Shown here in pieces: positions 25,742-33,646 of a stretch of 64,000 bases of DNA. Source of the DNA: JAJFUV01 sp964561215 (GTDB taxonomy: Bacteria; Acidobacteriota; Terriglobia; Bryobacterales; Bryobacteraceae). A program made the translations under genes and the position numbers. Positions within the stretch are counted from its first letter, which is position 1; each line of letters begins with the position of its first letter. Under the pieces are notes generated by a model. The model had not been told where the DNA came from and made no database searches. It was given only the letters and a program-made list of their open reading frames with translations. The stretch covers positions 53,073 through 117,072 of the forward strand of contig CAZLOS010000005.1 of assembly GCA_964561215.1 (NCBI GenBank), given 5' to 3'.

Positions 25742-28079
25742 TCTGGTCCAGAAGGGCGCCGGCGCCGTCGACCTCGACGCCGATGCGCAACCATAGAAGG
25801 CGGAGCGGCGCGACCACTTCCTCCGCGCCCGGACATAGGTTGGCGTAGTCCTTTTCCGTGGTGAGCAACACCTGGGCGCCCAGGGCCTGCGCATGCCTCG
25901 CCACGCGCCGGAGTTGGGCCGGCGAGTAAGCGTGATGATCGGCGTAGGTCACCGAATCGACCGGACGGACGCCGAGTTCGGTCAGTGTCATCCAGAACGA
26001 CCCCGGGTTGGCGAGGCCGCAGAAAGCCGCGGCCCGGAGTGGCGCGACTTCGGCCAGCGGCGCTTCCCGGCCGCTTGCCACTTCCACCCAGCACTCGGCC
26101 ACGGCGCGCGAACGGAAGATGGGCGCCGTCCCGTTGCAGGCCCGAAGTTGCGCCTCCAGCCCGTCGAAACGCCTCCCCTTCGCGGCGCGCGTGATGAGGA
26201 TGGCCTGCGCCCGGTTGAGCGCCTCCCGCGGCTCGCGCAGCTTACCGAGAGGCAGCAGCTCGCCGCCGCCAAACGGGTCCAGCGCGTCGATCAGGACCAG
26301 GTCGAAACTGCGAGCCAGCCGATGATGCTGGAAGCCGTCGTCGAGCAGGAAGACGTCCGGAGAGAAACGCTCCTCGATGAGGCGCCCGGCTCCGTAACGG
26401 TCCGCTCCGATGCCGACCGGGGCGGCGCCGGAGCGCAGGAAGATCTGCGCCTCGTCGCCCGTGCGCGCGGCGGGAAGGTGCGCGCCCGCCTCGACGACGG
26501 TGTGTTCCTCGGGCTGCTTTCTGCGGTAGCCGCGCGTGAGGATGGCGGGCCGCATACGCCGGTCGCGCAGCCGCTCGGCAAGCCACGCCACCACTGGGGT
26601 CTTCCCCGCCCCGCCCACCGTGATGCCGCCCACGTTCACCACCGGTGTGGAGAGGCTCTGGCAATGTGCGGCAGCACGGCGGCGGTCCAGGGCGGCGCCC
26701 ATGCGCCACAGCCATGACAGCGGCGTCAGGAACAGGCGCGCGATGAGAGGGCGGGCGAACTCCGGCACGGCGGCGGAGTGCAGGCGGGTGATCTCGCGCA
26801 CGGCCACCTCCGTGGCGCCGCGTTCGGCGAGCGCCAGCGCCCGCGCCCGTCCACCCATCAATGTTCGAAGGCGCGCATCGTCGAGCAGCTCCGCCACCGC
26901 CCCGGCCAACTCCGAGCCGTTCGCGATTTCGAGCAGCCCCTCGCCCGCGCGGAACCCGGCGGCAATCTCCGGAAAGTTCTCCATGTGCGGACCCACGATG
27001 GTAGGCACGGAGAAGAACGCCGGTTCGAGGATGTTGTGGCCGCCCCGGCGCGCCAGGCTTCCACCCATGAATACGACGTCGGCGCGGGAGAACAGGCTGC
27101 TCAGTTCGCCGATCGAATCGAGCAGCAGCACGCGGGCGCCGGGCTCGGCCGGAAGCGCCGAACGGCGCGCAAAGCGAATCCCGGCAGCGGCTAGCTTTTC
27201 CGCGGCGGAATCGAAGCGCTCCGGCCTTCGCGGCACCAGGATGAGCAGCAGTTCCGGATAGCGCGATTCGAGCGCCCGCCAGGCCTCGATTACGATATCG
27301 TCTTCATCGACGTCGGCCGCGTCCATGCCGGGCATCGTGCTGGCCGCGATCCAGATCCAGCGCGGCCTGGCTGCGTCCAGGAACCCCTTGACGGGACCGG
27401 GCACCTCGCCGGAGCGCGGCTCGAAATCGTACTTGAGGTTGCCGCCCAGCCGGACTTTGCCCTCGCTCGCGCCAAGTACCAGGTATCGCCTCTGGCTGAC
27501 CACCGACTGCGCCAGGATCGTGTCGGGCTGTTCGAGCACGCCGCGGAAGAACCACCGCAGCCGCTGGTAGCGGCCGATGGCGCGGTCGGAGATGCGGCCG
27601 TTGACCACCACAAGGCCGCACCCCGCGCGCCGGGCCTCGCGATAGAGGTTCGGCCAGATCTCCGTTTCCATGACCACTACTACGGCCGGCCGCAGCGCGC
27701 GCAGGACGCTGCGCACGGCGAAACAGTAGTCGATCGGGGCGTAGAAGATCCCGTCAGCCAGCCCGGCGAGCTTCTGTTCGGCCAGCGCCCTTCCCGCCAG
27801 CGTCGTGGTGGAGAGGAACAGCCGGGCGAACGGCAGCTCGCCGCGCAGGCGCGTGAGAAGTTGCACCGCTGAAAGGACTTCGCCCACGCTGACCGCGTGC
27901 AACCAGATGGCGCCGTCGGCCGTCTGTTTGAAGTCCGGCGCAAGCAAGCCCAGCCGTTCGCCGAGGCCGTGGAAGTAGCGCCGGTCGCGCACGCCCCGCG
28001 CCAGCACATAGAGTAGGATGAAAGGGAATCCGAAGAAACCGAGAAGGCGGTAGAGAAAGTAGATGAAGCTAGTAGGCAA
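25698..28079 (-). CDS. Fused KDO transferase (KdtA/WaaA) and tetraacyldisaccharide 4'-kinase (LpxK)
   Basis: One 793-residue protein carries two lipid A/LPS core enzymes. Residues about 1-420 are KdtA: an N-terminal membrane anchor (FIYFLYRLLGFFGFPFILLY), WLHAVSVGEVLSA near residue 58, ETEIWPNLYREARRAG near 139, and MGGSLARRGGHNILEPAFF near 350. From about residue 440 it is LpxK: GGITVGGAGKTPVVAWLAER (P-loop, near 488), ILTRGYRRK, GDEAQIFLRSGAAPVGIGAD and LLDDGFQHHRLAR near 578. TTG 28079 is the start because AAGGAG lies 10 nt upstream and a TATACT -10 at 28104-28099; an upstream TTG at 28127 would bypass both. The start overlaps the divergent gene by 17 bp. LpxK normally precedes KDO addition, so the fusion links consecutive inner-membrane steps. 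Confidence 0.93.
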   Translation of the reverse strand: MPTSFIYFLYRLLGFFGFPFILLYVLARGVRDRRYFHGLGERLGLLAPDFKQTADGAIWLHAVSVGEVLSAVQLLTRLRGELPFARLFLSTTTLAGRALAEQKLAGLADGIFYAPIDYCFAVRSVLRALRPAVVVVMETEIWPNLYREARRAGCGLVVVNGRISDRAIGRYQRLRWFFRGVLEQPDTILAQSVVSQRRYLVLGASEGKVRLGGNLKYDFEPRSGEVPGPVKGFLDAARPRWIWIAASTMPGMDAADVDEDDIVIEAWRALESRYPELLLILVPRRPERFDSAAEKLAAAGIRFARRSALPAEPGARVLLLDSIGELSSLFSRADVVFMGGSLARRGGHNILEPAFFSVPTIVGPHMENFPEIAAGFRAGEGLLEIANGSELAGAVAELLDDARLRTLMGGRARALALAERGATEVAVREITRLHSAAVPEFARPLIARLFLTPLSWLWRMGAALDRRRAAAHCQSLSTPVVNVGGITVGGAGKTPVVAWLAERLRDRRMRPAILTRGYRRKQPEEHTVVEAGAHLPAARTGDEAQIFLRSGAAPVGIGADRYGAGRLIEERFSPDVFLLDDGFQHHRLARSFDLVLIDALDPFGGGELLPLGKLREPREALNRAQAILITRAAKGRRFDGLEAQLRACNGTAPIFRSRAVAECWVEVASGREAPLAEVAPLRAAAFCGLANPGSFWMTLTELGVRPVDSVTYADHHAYSPAQLRRVARHAQALGAQVLLTTEKDYANLCPGAEEVVAPLRLLWLRIGVEVDGAGALLDQITARLRPPGPAASA

Positions 28080-28668
28080 GACTCTGACTCTCCTTCTGAG
28101 TATAGCGGTGGGCTTGGTGTGCGCCAAGGATCAGCCGAAGTTCGTCCCCGGACCAGCCTCGTCCTATCCATCCAAGCAGACCGTGGAGAAGCTGACCATC
28201 GCGGCGATTCCGTACGACACCGAGGAAGTGGCCAAAACCGCGTTCGGAAAAGTCGACCCCAACCATTACGGCATCCTGCCCATCCTGGTGGTGATGGACT
28301 ACACCGGAGACAAGGCCCTGTTCCTGGAGAACATGACGGCAAGCTACGTCGCGCCCGACGGCAGCCACATCGAAGCCACACCGGCATCGGAGGTTCCGTA
28401 TGTGATTGCCCCGAAGCGGCCGAGGGTGGGCGGCCCCACTTCGCCGATCCCGCTGCCGCGCTCGGGCAAAAAGAATCCGCTGAACGCCTGGGAATTGCAG
28501 GGCCGCGCCTTCGCCGCCAAGATGCTTCCTCCGCACCAGAGCGCGCACGGCTTCTTCTATTTCCACACCGCGCACTTCAACGCCGCGCAACTTTACATCA
28601 CGGGCATCCGCGAAGCGGCTACGGGGAAGGAATTGTTTTACTTCGAGATTCCTCTGGTCAAGAAATAG
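28063..28668 (+). CDS. Exported hypothetical protein, 201 residues
   Basis: The first 22 residues form a clear signal peptide (KLVGKTLTLLLSIAVGLVCA). The mature part is beta-rich with an ILPILVVMDYTGDKALFLEN segment, a Pro/Lys stretch (GPTSPIPLPRSGKKNPLNAW) and a hydrophobic end HGFFYFHTAHFNAAQLYITG. I know no name for the family; the layout resembles small exported acidobacterial proteins of unknown function. Its start codon overlaps the fused kdtA-lpxK gene on the other strand, so the two promoters interlock. The next gene starts 40 nt downstream on the same strand. Confidence 0.8.
   Translation: MKLVGKTLTLLLSIAVGLVCAKDQPKFVPGPASSYPSKQTVEKLTIAAIPYDTEEVAKTAFGKVDPNHYGILPILVVMDYTGDKALFLENMTASYVAPDGSHIEATPASEVPYVIAPKRPRVGGPTSPIPLPRSGKKNPLNAWELQGRAFAAKMLPPHQSAHGFFYFHTAHFNAAQLYITGIREAATGKELFYFEIPLVKK
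28090..28104 (-). promoter_or_regulatory. -10 element and ribosome site deciding the kdtA-lpxK start
   Basis: On the minus strand TATACT (28104-28099) is followed by the Shine-Dalgarno AAGGAG (28095-28090), 10 nt before TTG 28079. Both lie inside the first codons of the divergent gene that starts at 28063. Confidence 0.5.
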
Positions 28669-28708
28669 CCTGGACGGCCGTTCTCTGTCCGATATGGAGA
28701 GAGAACGC

Positions 28709-30433
28709 ATGAGCGAGACGCTTACCGCGCTGGTCGAGGAGTTTGCCGCCAATCCCCAGAGGGCGGGGCGCGCTATGCGCCGCCTGCTGGAGGCAGATCC
28801 GAGGGTCTTTCTGGCCGAGTCCATCGATATCCTGCGCAAGTTACCGAAAGGGCCGGGCCTGGACTGTGTGCTGACGCTGCTTACGCCGGGCGATTACCTG
28901 GTGGATATCCTCTGGGACGACGATTTGCTGACCACGGCGCAGGCCATGGAGTTGGCGGCCTACGCCCAGCGGCTCGACAGACAGCTTGCCCTGCACCTGG
29001 GGCAGCGATTGGGGGCGGCCGCTGCCAGCGACGGCAACTGCAAAATAGAGCGCGTCCTGGAAATTCTGACGGCGGCCCCCGACGCGATGATACTGCCGTT
29101 GCTGCTGCCGTTCGCGCATCATCCCGACCAGCGTATACGCTCCAAGGCGATTCTGATGATGGGGCTTGTGAACCGCAACGCCAAATGGGCTGAAAAACGG
29201 TTGTCGGACCCCGACCCGCGAGTGCGCGCCAACGCGGTGGAATCCATGTGGAACGTCGACTCGCCGGAAGCGCGTGCATTACTCTGGAAGTGCGCCGGGG
29301 ATCCCCACCACCGCGTAGCGGCCAATGCCTTGCTCGGGCTTTACCGCCTGGGTGAACTGGCCGCGGTCAAGCAATTGATCGACATGTCCGGCGGGGAAGT
29401 ACCGGAGATGCGCGCCTCGTCGGCTTGGGCCATGGGCGAGTGCGGCGATGCACGCTTCCTTTCCTGTCTTCGGAAGTTGGCTGATGACCCTTCCACTCGT
29501 GTAAGGGAAAGCGCAGCTAGAGCCGCTGCACGCATCCAGGAGGGTCTAAGCCGGCAAGCGGATGCCGCGCCGCTCCGCGTAGGCCTGTTCGCCGAGCGTC
29601 TTCAGTCAACGGGGCAACGGGAAGTGTGGGTGTCAGTCACAAGCCCGGAAGGATCCGCTCTCCAGGGCCTGCCGCCGATGGCCTTCGCTGTCTATGAGGA
29701 TGAACGCCTGGTCACCGACTACACCGTCGAGGAGTCCCGGCAATCTGAGTCCCTCGTGGCCGGATTTGCCTTTCCAGGCTCCTCGCAGGCCGCGATCACC
29801 GGATGTCTGCGCTTCAAGGCCGAACTGCACCGGTGGGCCCTGGCGCGCTACATTTCCGGAGCCTGGCAAGCGACCGGAACGGCGCAGGACGCGGTGGACT
29901 GCCCGCTTTCAGCCTCAGCCTCGGTCCTGACGCAGGAACTCGACCTCGCGGCCAGCGGCCAGGCCTGTATCCCCAGCCTGTGCGAAGCCATTCGCAGGCT
30001 ACTGGCGGCGGTCAGCCAGGAGCGGGAAAACGGGCACGTGATCGCGCTTGTTTGCGCTCCGGAGGACTGCCACGAGTTTGCCGCCTCGCAGGCGCAACTG
30101 GCGGAGCAGGCTCAAAAGCTCAGTGTCCCGATTCATGTGGTGGCGGGTCCCCACATTTCAGCGGAATCGTACGCATTGCTCGAAGAATTCGCGCACACGT
30201 GCGGCGGGCGGGCTTTGCGGATCCTCAGCGAGGAAAAACTCGCCGATGCCGTATCCACGCTCTACCTCAGCTTGATGCACTCCTATCGAATTGCCTACCG
30301 AAATACGGACGGCAATGGCGGCTCTTCTCAGACGATGGTCCGGGTCGCGTCATCCACCACAAGCGGGTACCACATAGTCGAGGACGAGAGAGAGGTCGAC
30401 CATCCGCCTGCCGTCACAACAGCCCAGGCTTGA
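28709..30433 (+). CDS. HEAT-repeat protein with C-terminal VWA-like region
   Basis: A 574-residue cytoplasmic-looking protein without a signal peptide. The first half is a stack of HEAT-type helical repeats (for example HHPDQRIRSKAILMMGLVNR, SDPDPRVRANAVESMWNVDS and DDPSTRVRESAARAAARIQE). The second half begins at about residue 295 with a beta-rich part (REVWVSVTSPEGSALQGLPP, AFAVYEDERLVTDYTVEESR). It continues with a von Willebrand A-like stretch (NGHVIALVCAPEDCHEFAAS, KLSVPIHVVAGPHISAESYA) and ends YRIAYRNTDGNGGSSQT. The end resembles the tail of VWFA-related acidobacterial proteins, without the export signal. GGAG 10 nt upstream supports ATG 28709. It converges on the cyclophilin gene with only 9 nt between. 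Confidence 0.8.
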   Translation: MSETLTALVEEFAANPQRAGRAMRRLLEADPRVFLAESIDILRKLPKGPGLDCVLTLLTPGDYLVDILWDDDLLTTAQAMELAAYAQRLDRQLALHLGQRLGAAAASDGNCKIERVLEILTAAPDAMILPLLLPFAHHPDQRIRSKAILMMGLVNRNAKWAEKRLSDPDPRVRANAVESMWNVDSPEARALLWKCAGDPHHRVAANALLGLYRLGELAAVKQLIDMSGGEVPEMRASSAWAMGECGDARFLSCLRKLADDPSTRVRESAARAAARIQEGLSRQADAAPLRVGLFAERLQSTGQREVWVSVTSPEGSALQGLPPMAFAVYEDERLVTDYTVEESRQSESLVAGFAFPGSSQAAITGCLRFKAELHRWALARYISGAWQATGTAQDAVDCPLSASASVLTQELDLAASGQACIPSLCEAIRRLLAAVSQERENGHVIALVCAPEDCHEFAASQAQLAEQAQKLSVPIHVVAGPHISAESYALLEEFAHTCGGRALRILSEEKLADAVSTLYLSLMHSYRIAYRNTDGNGGSSQTMVRVASSTTSGYHIVEDEREVDHPPAVTTAQA

Positions 30434-30442
30434 GGCAATCCT

Positions 30443-31183
30443 CTACTTGGTCGCCGACTTCGTGGCTTTCTTCACGGATTTCGTGCCAGCCTTGGTCACA
30501 GCCTTCTTGGCGACTGCTTTCTTGGCAGTGGTGGCGGCGCGAACTACCTCGGGAGCGTTCGGCGGAACCGCACCCACGCGCTGGATGCTCACCTTCACCA
30601 GCCGCACGGCCGTGCGCGGCTTGTCGTTGGAATCGCGCGGCACACGGGCGATCTTACTCACCAACGGCTGGCCTTCCACGACCTGGCCGAAGATGGTGTG
30701 CTTGCCGTTGAGATGCGTCGTCGGGACTTCGGTGATGAAGAACTGGCAGTTACCGGTCTTCGGTTCGCCCGTGTTGGCCATGGCCAGGCGGCCCGGAACG
30801 TCGAACTTCAAGGTGGGGACGAACTCGTCGACGATGACGAAGCCCGGATCGCCCATGCCGGTTCCGGTCGGGTCGCCACCCTGAATCATGAAGCCGGGCA
30901 GCACGCGGTGGAAGACGGTCCCAGCGTAGAGCGGACGGCGGACCCGCACTCCAGTCTTGGGATCACGCCACGCTTTGCGGCCCAGGGTGAGATCCACGAA
31001 ATTCTTGACGGTAATGGGGGCTTCTTTCTCGAACAACTGCACCACGACCTTGCCCATGGTGGTTTCGAACGTGGCGTACAGTCCATCCGGACGGGCAGCG
31101 GGCTGCGCGGCAGGCGGAGTCTGCGCCGAAGCCAGGCTGACGATGCTCAACGCGATCAGGGTAACGATGGAAACAGTCCTCAT
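30443..31183 (-). CDS. Cyclophilin-type peptidyl-prolyl cis-trans isomerase with Lys/Ala-rich tail
   Basis: The 246-residue exported protein catalyses proline isomerisation during periplasmic folding. A signal peptide (RTVSIVTLIALSIVSLASA) is followed by the cyclophilin fold: GTVFHRVLPGFMIQGGDPTG with the catalytic Arg, FDVPGRLAMANTGEPKTGNC, QFFITEVPTTHLNGKHTIFG. After the domain a tail of about 30 residues contains about ten lysines in a KKAVAKKAVTKAGTKSVKKA pattern, like histone H1 or bacterial nucleoid proteins. ATG 31183 is chosen because the signal peptide begins there. TATAAA lies 9 nt upstream and overlaps the -10 of the divergent nucleotidase gene. Confidence 0.92.
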   Translation of the reverse strand: MRTVSIVTLIALSIVSLASAQTPPAAQPAARPDGLYATFETTMGKVVVQLFEKEAPITVKNFVDLTLGRKAWRDPKTGVRVRRPLYAGTVFHRVLPGFMIQGGDPTGTGMGDPGFVIVDEFVPTLKFDVPGRLAMANTGEPKTGNCQFFITEVPTTHLNGKHTIFGQVVEGQPLVSKIARVPRDSNDKPRTAVRLVKVSIQRVGAVPPNAPEVVRAATTAKKAVAKKAVTKAGTKSVKKATKSATK

Positions 31184-31192
31184 GACTGCCAG

Positions 31193-31200
31193 TTTATACT
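31193..31200. promoter_or_regulatory. Overlapping divergent -10 elements (cyclophilin / 5'-nucleotidase)
   Basis: TTTATACT contains TATAAA on the minus strand (31198-31193, 9 nt before ATG 31183) and TATACT on the plus strand (31195-31200, 14 nt before ATG 31215). The two genes have only 31 bp between start codons, so polymerase can serve just one at a time. Confidence 0.45.
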
Positions 31201-31214
31201 GAAACCAAACATTC

Positions 31215-32885
31215 ATGCCTACTGCAAGACTCTTCTGTGCCTTGTTCGCGGCGGCTTTCGCGCTCGCGGCCGAGCAACTCACCGTGACCGTGCTGGCCAC
31301 CACCGATCTGCACGGCAATATCTTCCCGTACGACTACTACACGGGGCGCCAGGCGCCGCGCGGCCTGGCCAAGGCGGCCACCCTCATCCGCGCCGAGCGC
31401 GAACGCAACCCGAACTCCATTCTCATCGATTGCGGCGACACCATACAGGGATCGCCCATCGAGTATCTTTACCAGCGGTTCGTGAGCGGCGGGCGGCTGC
31501 CGCTCGGCTTGCAGTTCCCCGGCGAGCCGTGGCGCGAGGAGCCCACCATCCGGGCCATGAATGCGATCGGCTACGAGGCACTGGTGGTGGGCAATCACGA
31601 CTTCAACTACGGGCTGAAGAACCTGGATCACGCCCGGTCGCAGTCGCGGTTTCCGTGGCTCTCCGCCAACATCACGACCGAGTCTGGCTCAGCGCAGCGG
31701 CCTTTCGAACCTTACATCGTGAAGGACCTGGGCGGCGTGCGCGTGGCCATTATTGGCCTCACCACGACGAACATCCCCTTGTGGGACCCGCCGGAACACT
31801 ATCGCGGCTACCGGTTCTCGCCCATCTGGACGACCGCGGCCGATGTGGTCAAGTCGGTGCGCGAGCGTGTGAAGCCGGACATCCTGGTGCTGGCCGTACA
31901 CGACGGCATCGAAAAGGACTCGCAGGTCCCGATTCCCGAGGGCGTCGACCTGATCGTCTACGGCCATTCCCATCTCCAGGCGGAAGGATACACGGTGGGT
32001 TCCACGCTCCTGGTGCAGCCCAAGAACTGGGCCGCGTCGGTGGCGAAGATCGACTTTGTCATCGAGCGGCGGGGCCGGACGAACAGGATCGTCGACAGGC
32101 GCAGCCGGCTGCTTGCCGTACAGAAGGACACCGCCGTGGCCGGGGACATCGCCAGGCTCGGCGAATCGTACCACGAGATGGCGGAGAAGTACCTGAACAC
32201 GCCCGTGACCCAGGCCGTCACGGACATGAGCGGGGCGCGCGGGCGCATCGAGGACACGCCGCTGGTGGACGCCATCCAGGCCGTGCAACTGGCGTATGCG
32301 AAGGCCGACGTTTCGCTCACCGCCCTGTTCAATCCGCGCATCAGGGTTCGCAAGGGCCCGGTCACGGTGCGCCAACTCGCCGCGTTATACATCTACGACA
32401 ACCAGCTTTACGCAATCGAAGGCAACGGCCGGATGCTGCGCGACGCTTTGGAGGTTTCCGCGCAATACTTCCGTTCGTGCGAGACGCCCGTCTGCTCGAG
32501 CGGTCCGCTCATCGGCAAGTCGGTGCACGGCTTCAACTTCGACATGGCGCAGGGCGTCACCTACCAGATCGACCTGCGCGAACCGGCCGGGCATCGCATC
32601 AAGAACCTGCGCTGGAAGGGGAGCGCGCTCAAAGACGATCAGCCGCTGCGCATCGCGATCAACAACTACCGGGCGGGCGGCAGCGGCGGCTACACGATGT
32701 TCCGCGGCGCCAAGGTGGTCTGGCAATCCTCCGAGGATATCCGAGACCTGATGATTCAGTACTACGGCCGGAAGCATCCGCTGCCTACGAAAGCCGACGG
32801 CAACTGGCGCATCGAGCCGCCCGCGGCCCGCCAGGAGTTGCTCAAGGAAGTGGATACCGAACTGACGCGCGCGACGGAACGATGA
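31215..32885 (+). CDS. 5'-nucleotidase / 2',3'-cyclic phosphodiesterase family (UshA-like), secreted
   Basis: A 556-residue periplasmic or surface enzyme that dephosphorylates nucleotides. A signal peptide (MPTARLFCALFAAAFALAAE) precedes the metallophosphatase domain: ATTDLHGNIFPYDYY (metal ligands Asp and His), LIDCGDTIQGSPIEY, VVGNHDFNYG, and the late His pair in LAVHDGIEKD and VYGHSHLQAEGY. From about residue 330 the C-terminal nucleotide-binding domain follows, with the LYAIEGNGRMLRDALEVSAQ motif. Domain order and length are normal. A TATACT sits 14 nt upstream. Confidence 0.93.
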   Translation: MPTARLFCALFAAAFALAAEQLTVTVLATTDLHGNIFPYDYYTGRQAPRGLAKAATLIRAERERNPNSILIDCGDTIQGSPIEYLYQRFVSGGRLPLGLQFPGEPWREEPTIRAMNAIGYEALVVGNHDFNYGLKNLDHARSQSRFPWLSANITTESGSAQRPFEPYIVKDLGGVRVAIIGLTTTNIPLWDPPEHYRGYRFSPIWTTAADVVKSVRERVKPDILVLAVHDGIEKDSQVPIPEGVDLIVYGHSHLQAEGYTVGSTLLVQPKNWAASVAKIDFVIERRGRTNRIVDRRSRLLAVQKDTAVAGDIARLGESYHEMAEKYLNTPVTQAVTDMSGARGRIEDTPLVDAIQAVQLAYAKADVSLTALFNPRIRVRKGPVTVRQLAALYIYDNQLYAIEGNGRMLRDALEVSAQYFRSCETPVCSSGPLIGKSVHGFNFDMAQGVTYQIDLREPAGHRIKNLRWKGSALKDDQPLRIAINNYRAGGSGGYTMFRGAKVVWQSSEDIRDLMIQYYGRKHPLPTKADGNWRIEPPAARQELLKEVDTELTRATER

Positions 32886-33003
32886 AGCAAAGTACGGTCA
32901 CAGGCTGACACATCCGACCGAACAGCCACCCCAAGCCGCTGTAATCGAAGCTACGCGGCTGCAGATGCGTCCGGCCATTTCTCTGAGGTCCCCATGGCTT
33001 CCC

Positions 33004-33489
33004 TCATTCGAATACAGTGACTCCGTGACACTTTAATTCGCAGACAAATTGGTCCTGTCCGACGTGATAGCGAGTGTGGGTGATCTCCGTGCCGTTGGCG
33101 CCAACAACCAAGACTTTGCGTGAAACTCTCATGTAATTTGCGGCAGCACCGTCCCAAGGCACACGCTTCTGGCGAAGCCCCCATAGGCGTATTTCTTCGA
33201 TGCCCGCCTTCCTAATCCGAATCTCTGGTGGAACTGCAACTACTAAACCAACTGCTCCAGCAAGGGTTATGGCTGGTAACCACCATTCGCTCGTTCTTTC
33301 GGCAATGAGGACGAGTTCGTACGAGGCATACAACATGAAAGGCAGGCCCAGCCCAAACAGTAGACGCGATCCAATACCAGGTGGGAACCGCAGCACATTA
33401 CCAGTGCGCTTCGCTCGTTGGTACTGCGCTTCATTGGCAAGTAGGGATGTCGCCGCCATCGCACCGAATAACCAATAGGATTGATCCAT
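33004..33489 (-). CDS. Small membrane protein, lower GC than neighbours
   Basis: A 161-residue protein of unknown function. It has two hydrophobic hairpins: an N-terminal segment (YWLFGAMAATSLLANEAQ) and LLFGLGLPFMLYASYELVLI plus WLPAITLAGAVGLVVAVPPE at about residues 45-95. A soluble PH-like C-terminal domain follows (IRIRKAGIEEIRLWGLRQKR, VLVVGANGTEITHTRYHVGQ). Codon third positions and overall base composition are visibly less GC-rich than flanking genes, and the surrounding 150-bp spacers share this. ATG 33489 gives a start directly before the first helix. It may be a recent acquisition. Confidence 0.7.
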   Translation of the reverse strand: MDQSYWLFGAMAATSLLANEAQYQRAKRTGNVLRFPPGIGSRLLFGLGLPFMLYASYELVLIAERTSEWWLPAITLAGAVGLVVAVPPEIRIRKAGIEEIRLWGLRQKRVPWDGAAANYMRVSRKVLVVGANGTEITHTRYHVGQDQFVCELKCHGVTVFE

Positions 33490-33646
33490 TCTTGTGTCCA
33501 CTAGTGCGTGTTGGAGATTTAGCCGATGTCGTACACGGCCGCGTTGGACCGAAGGGAACATACGCGTTTGAAGCCAACGTGAATCTGCTCCAGACCGCCG
33601 CAGTCGAAGTCACGCCGCCGCAACTAAATCTGCACATTTTTCGGAT

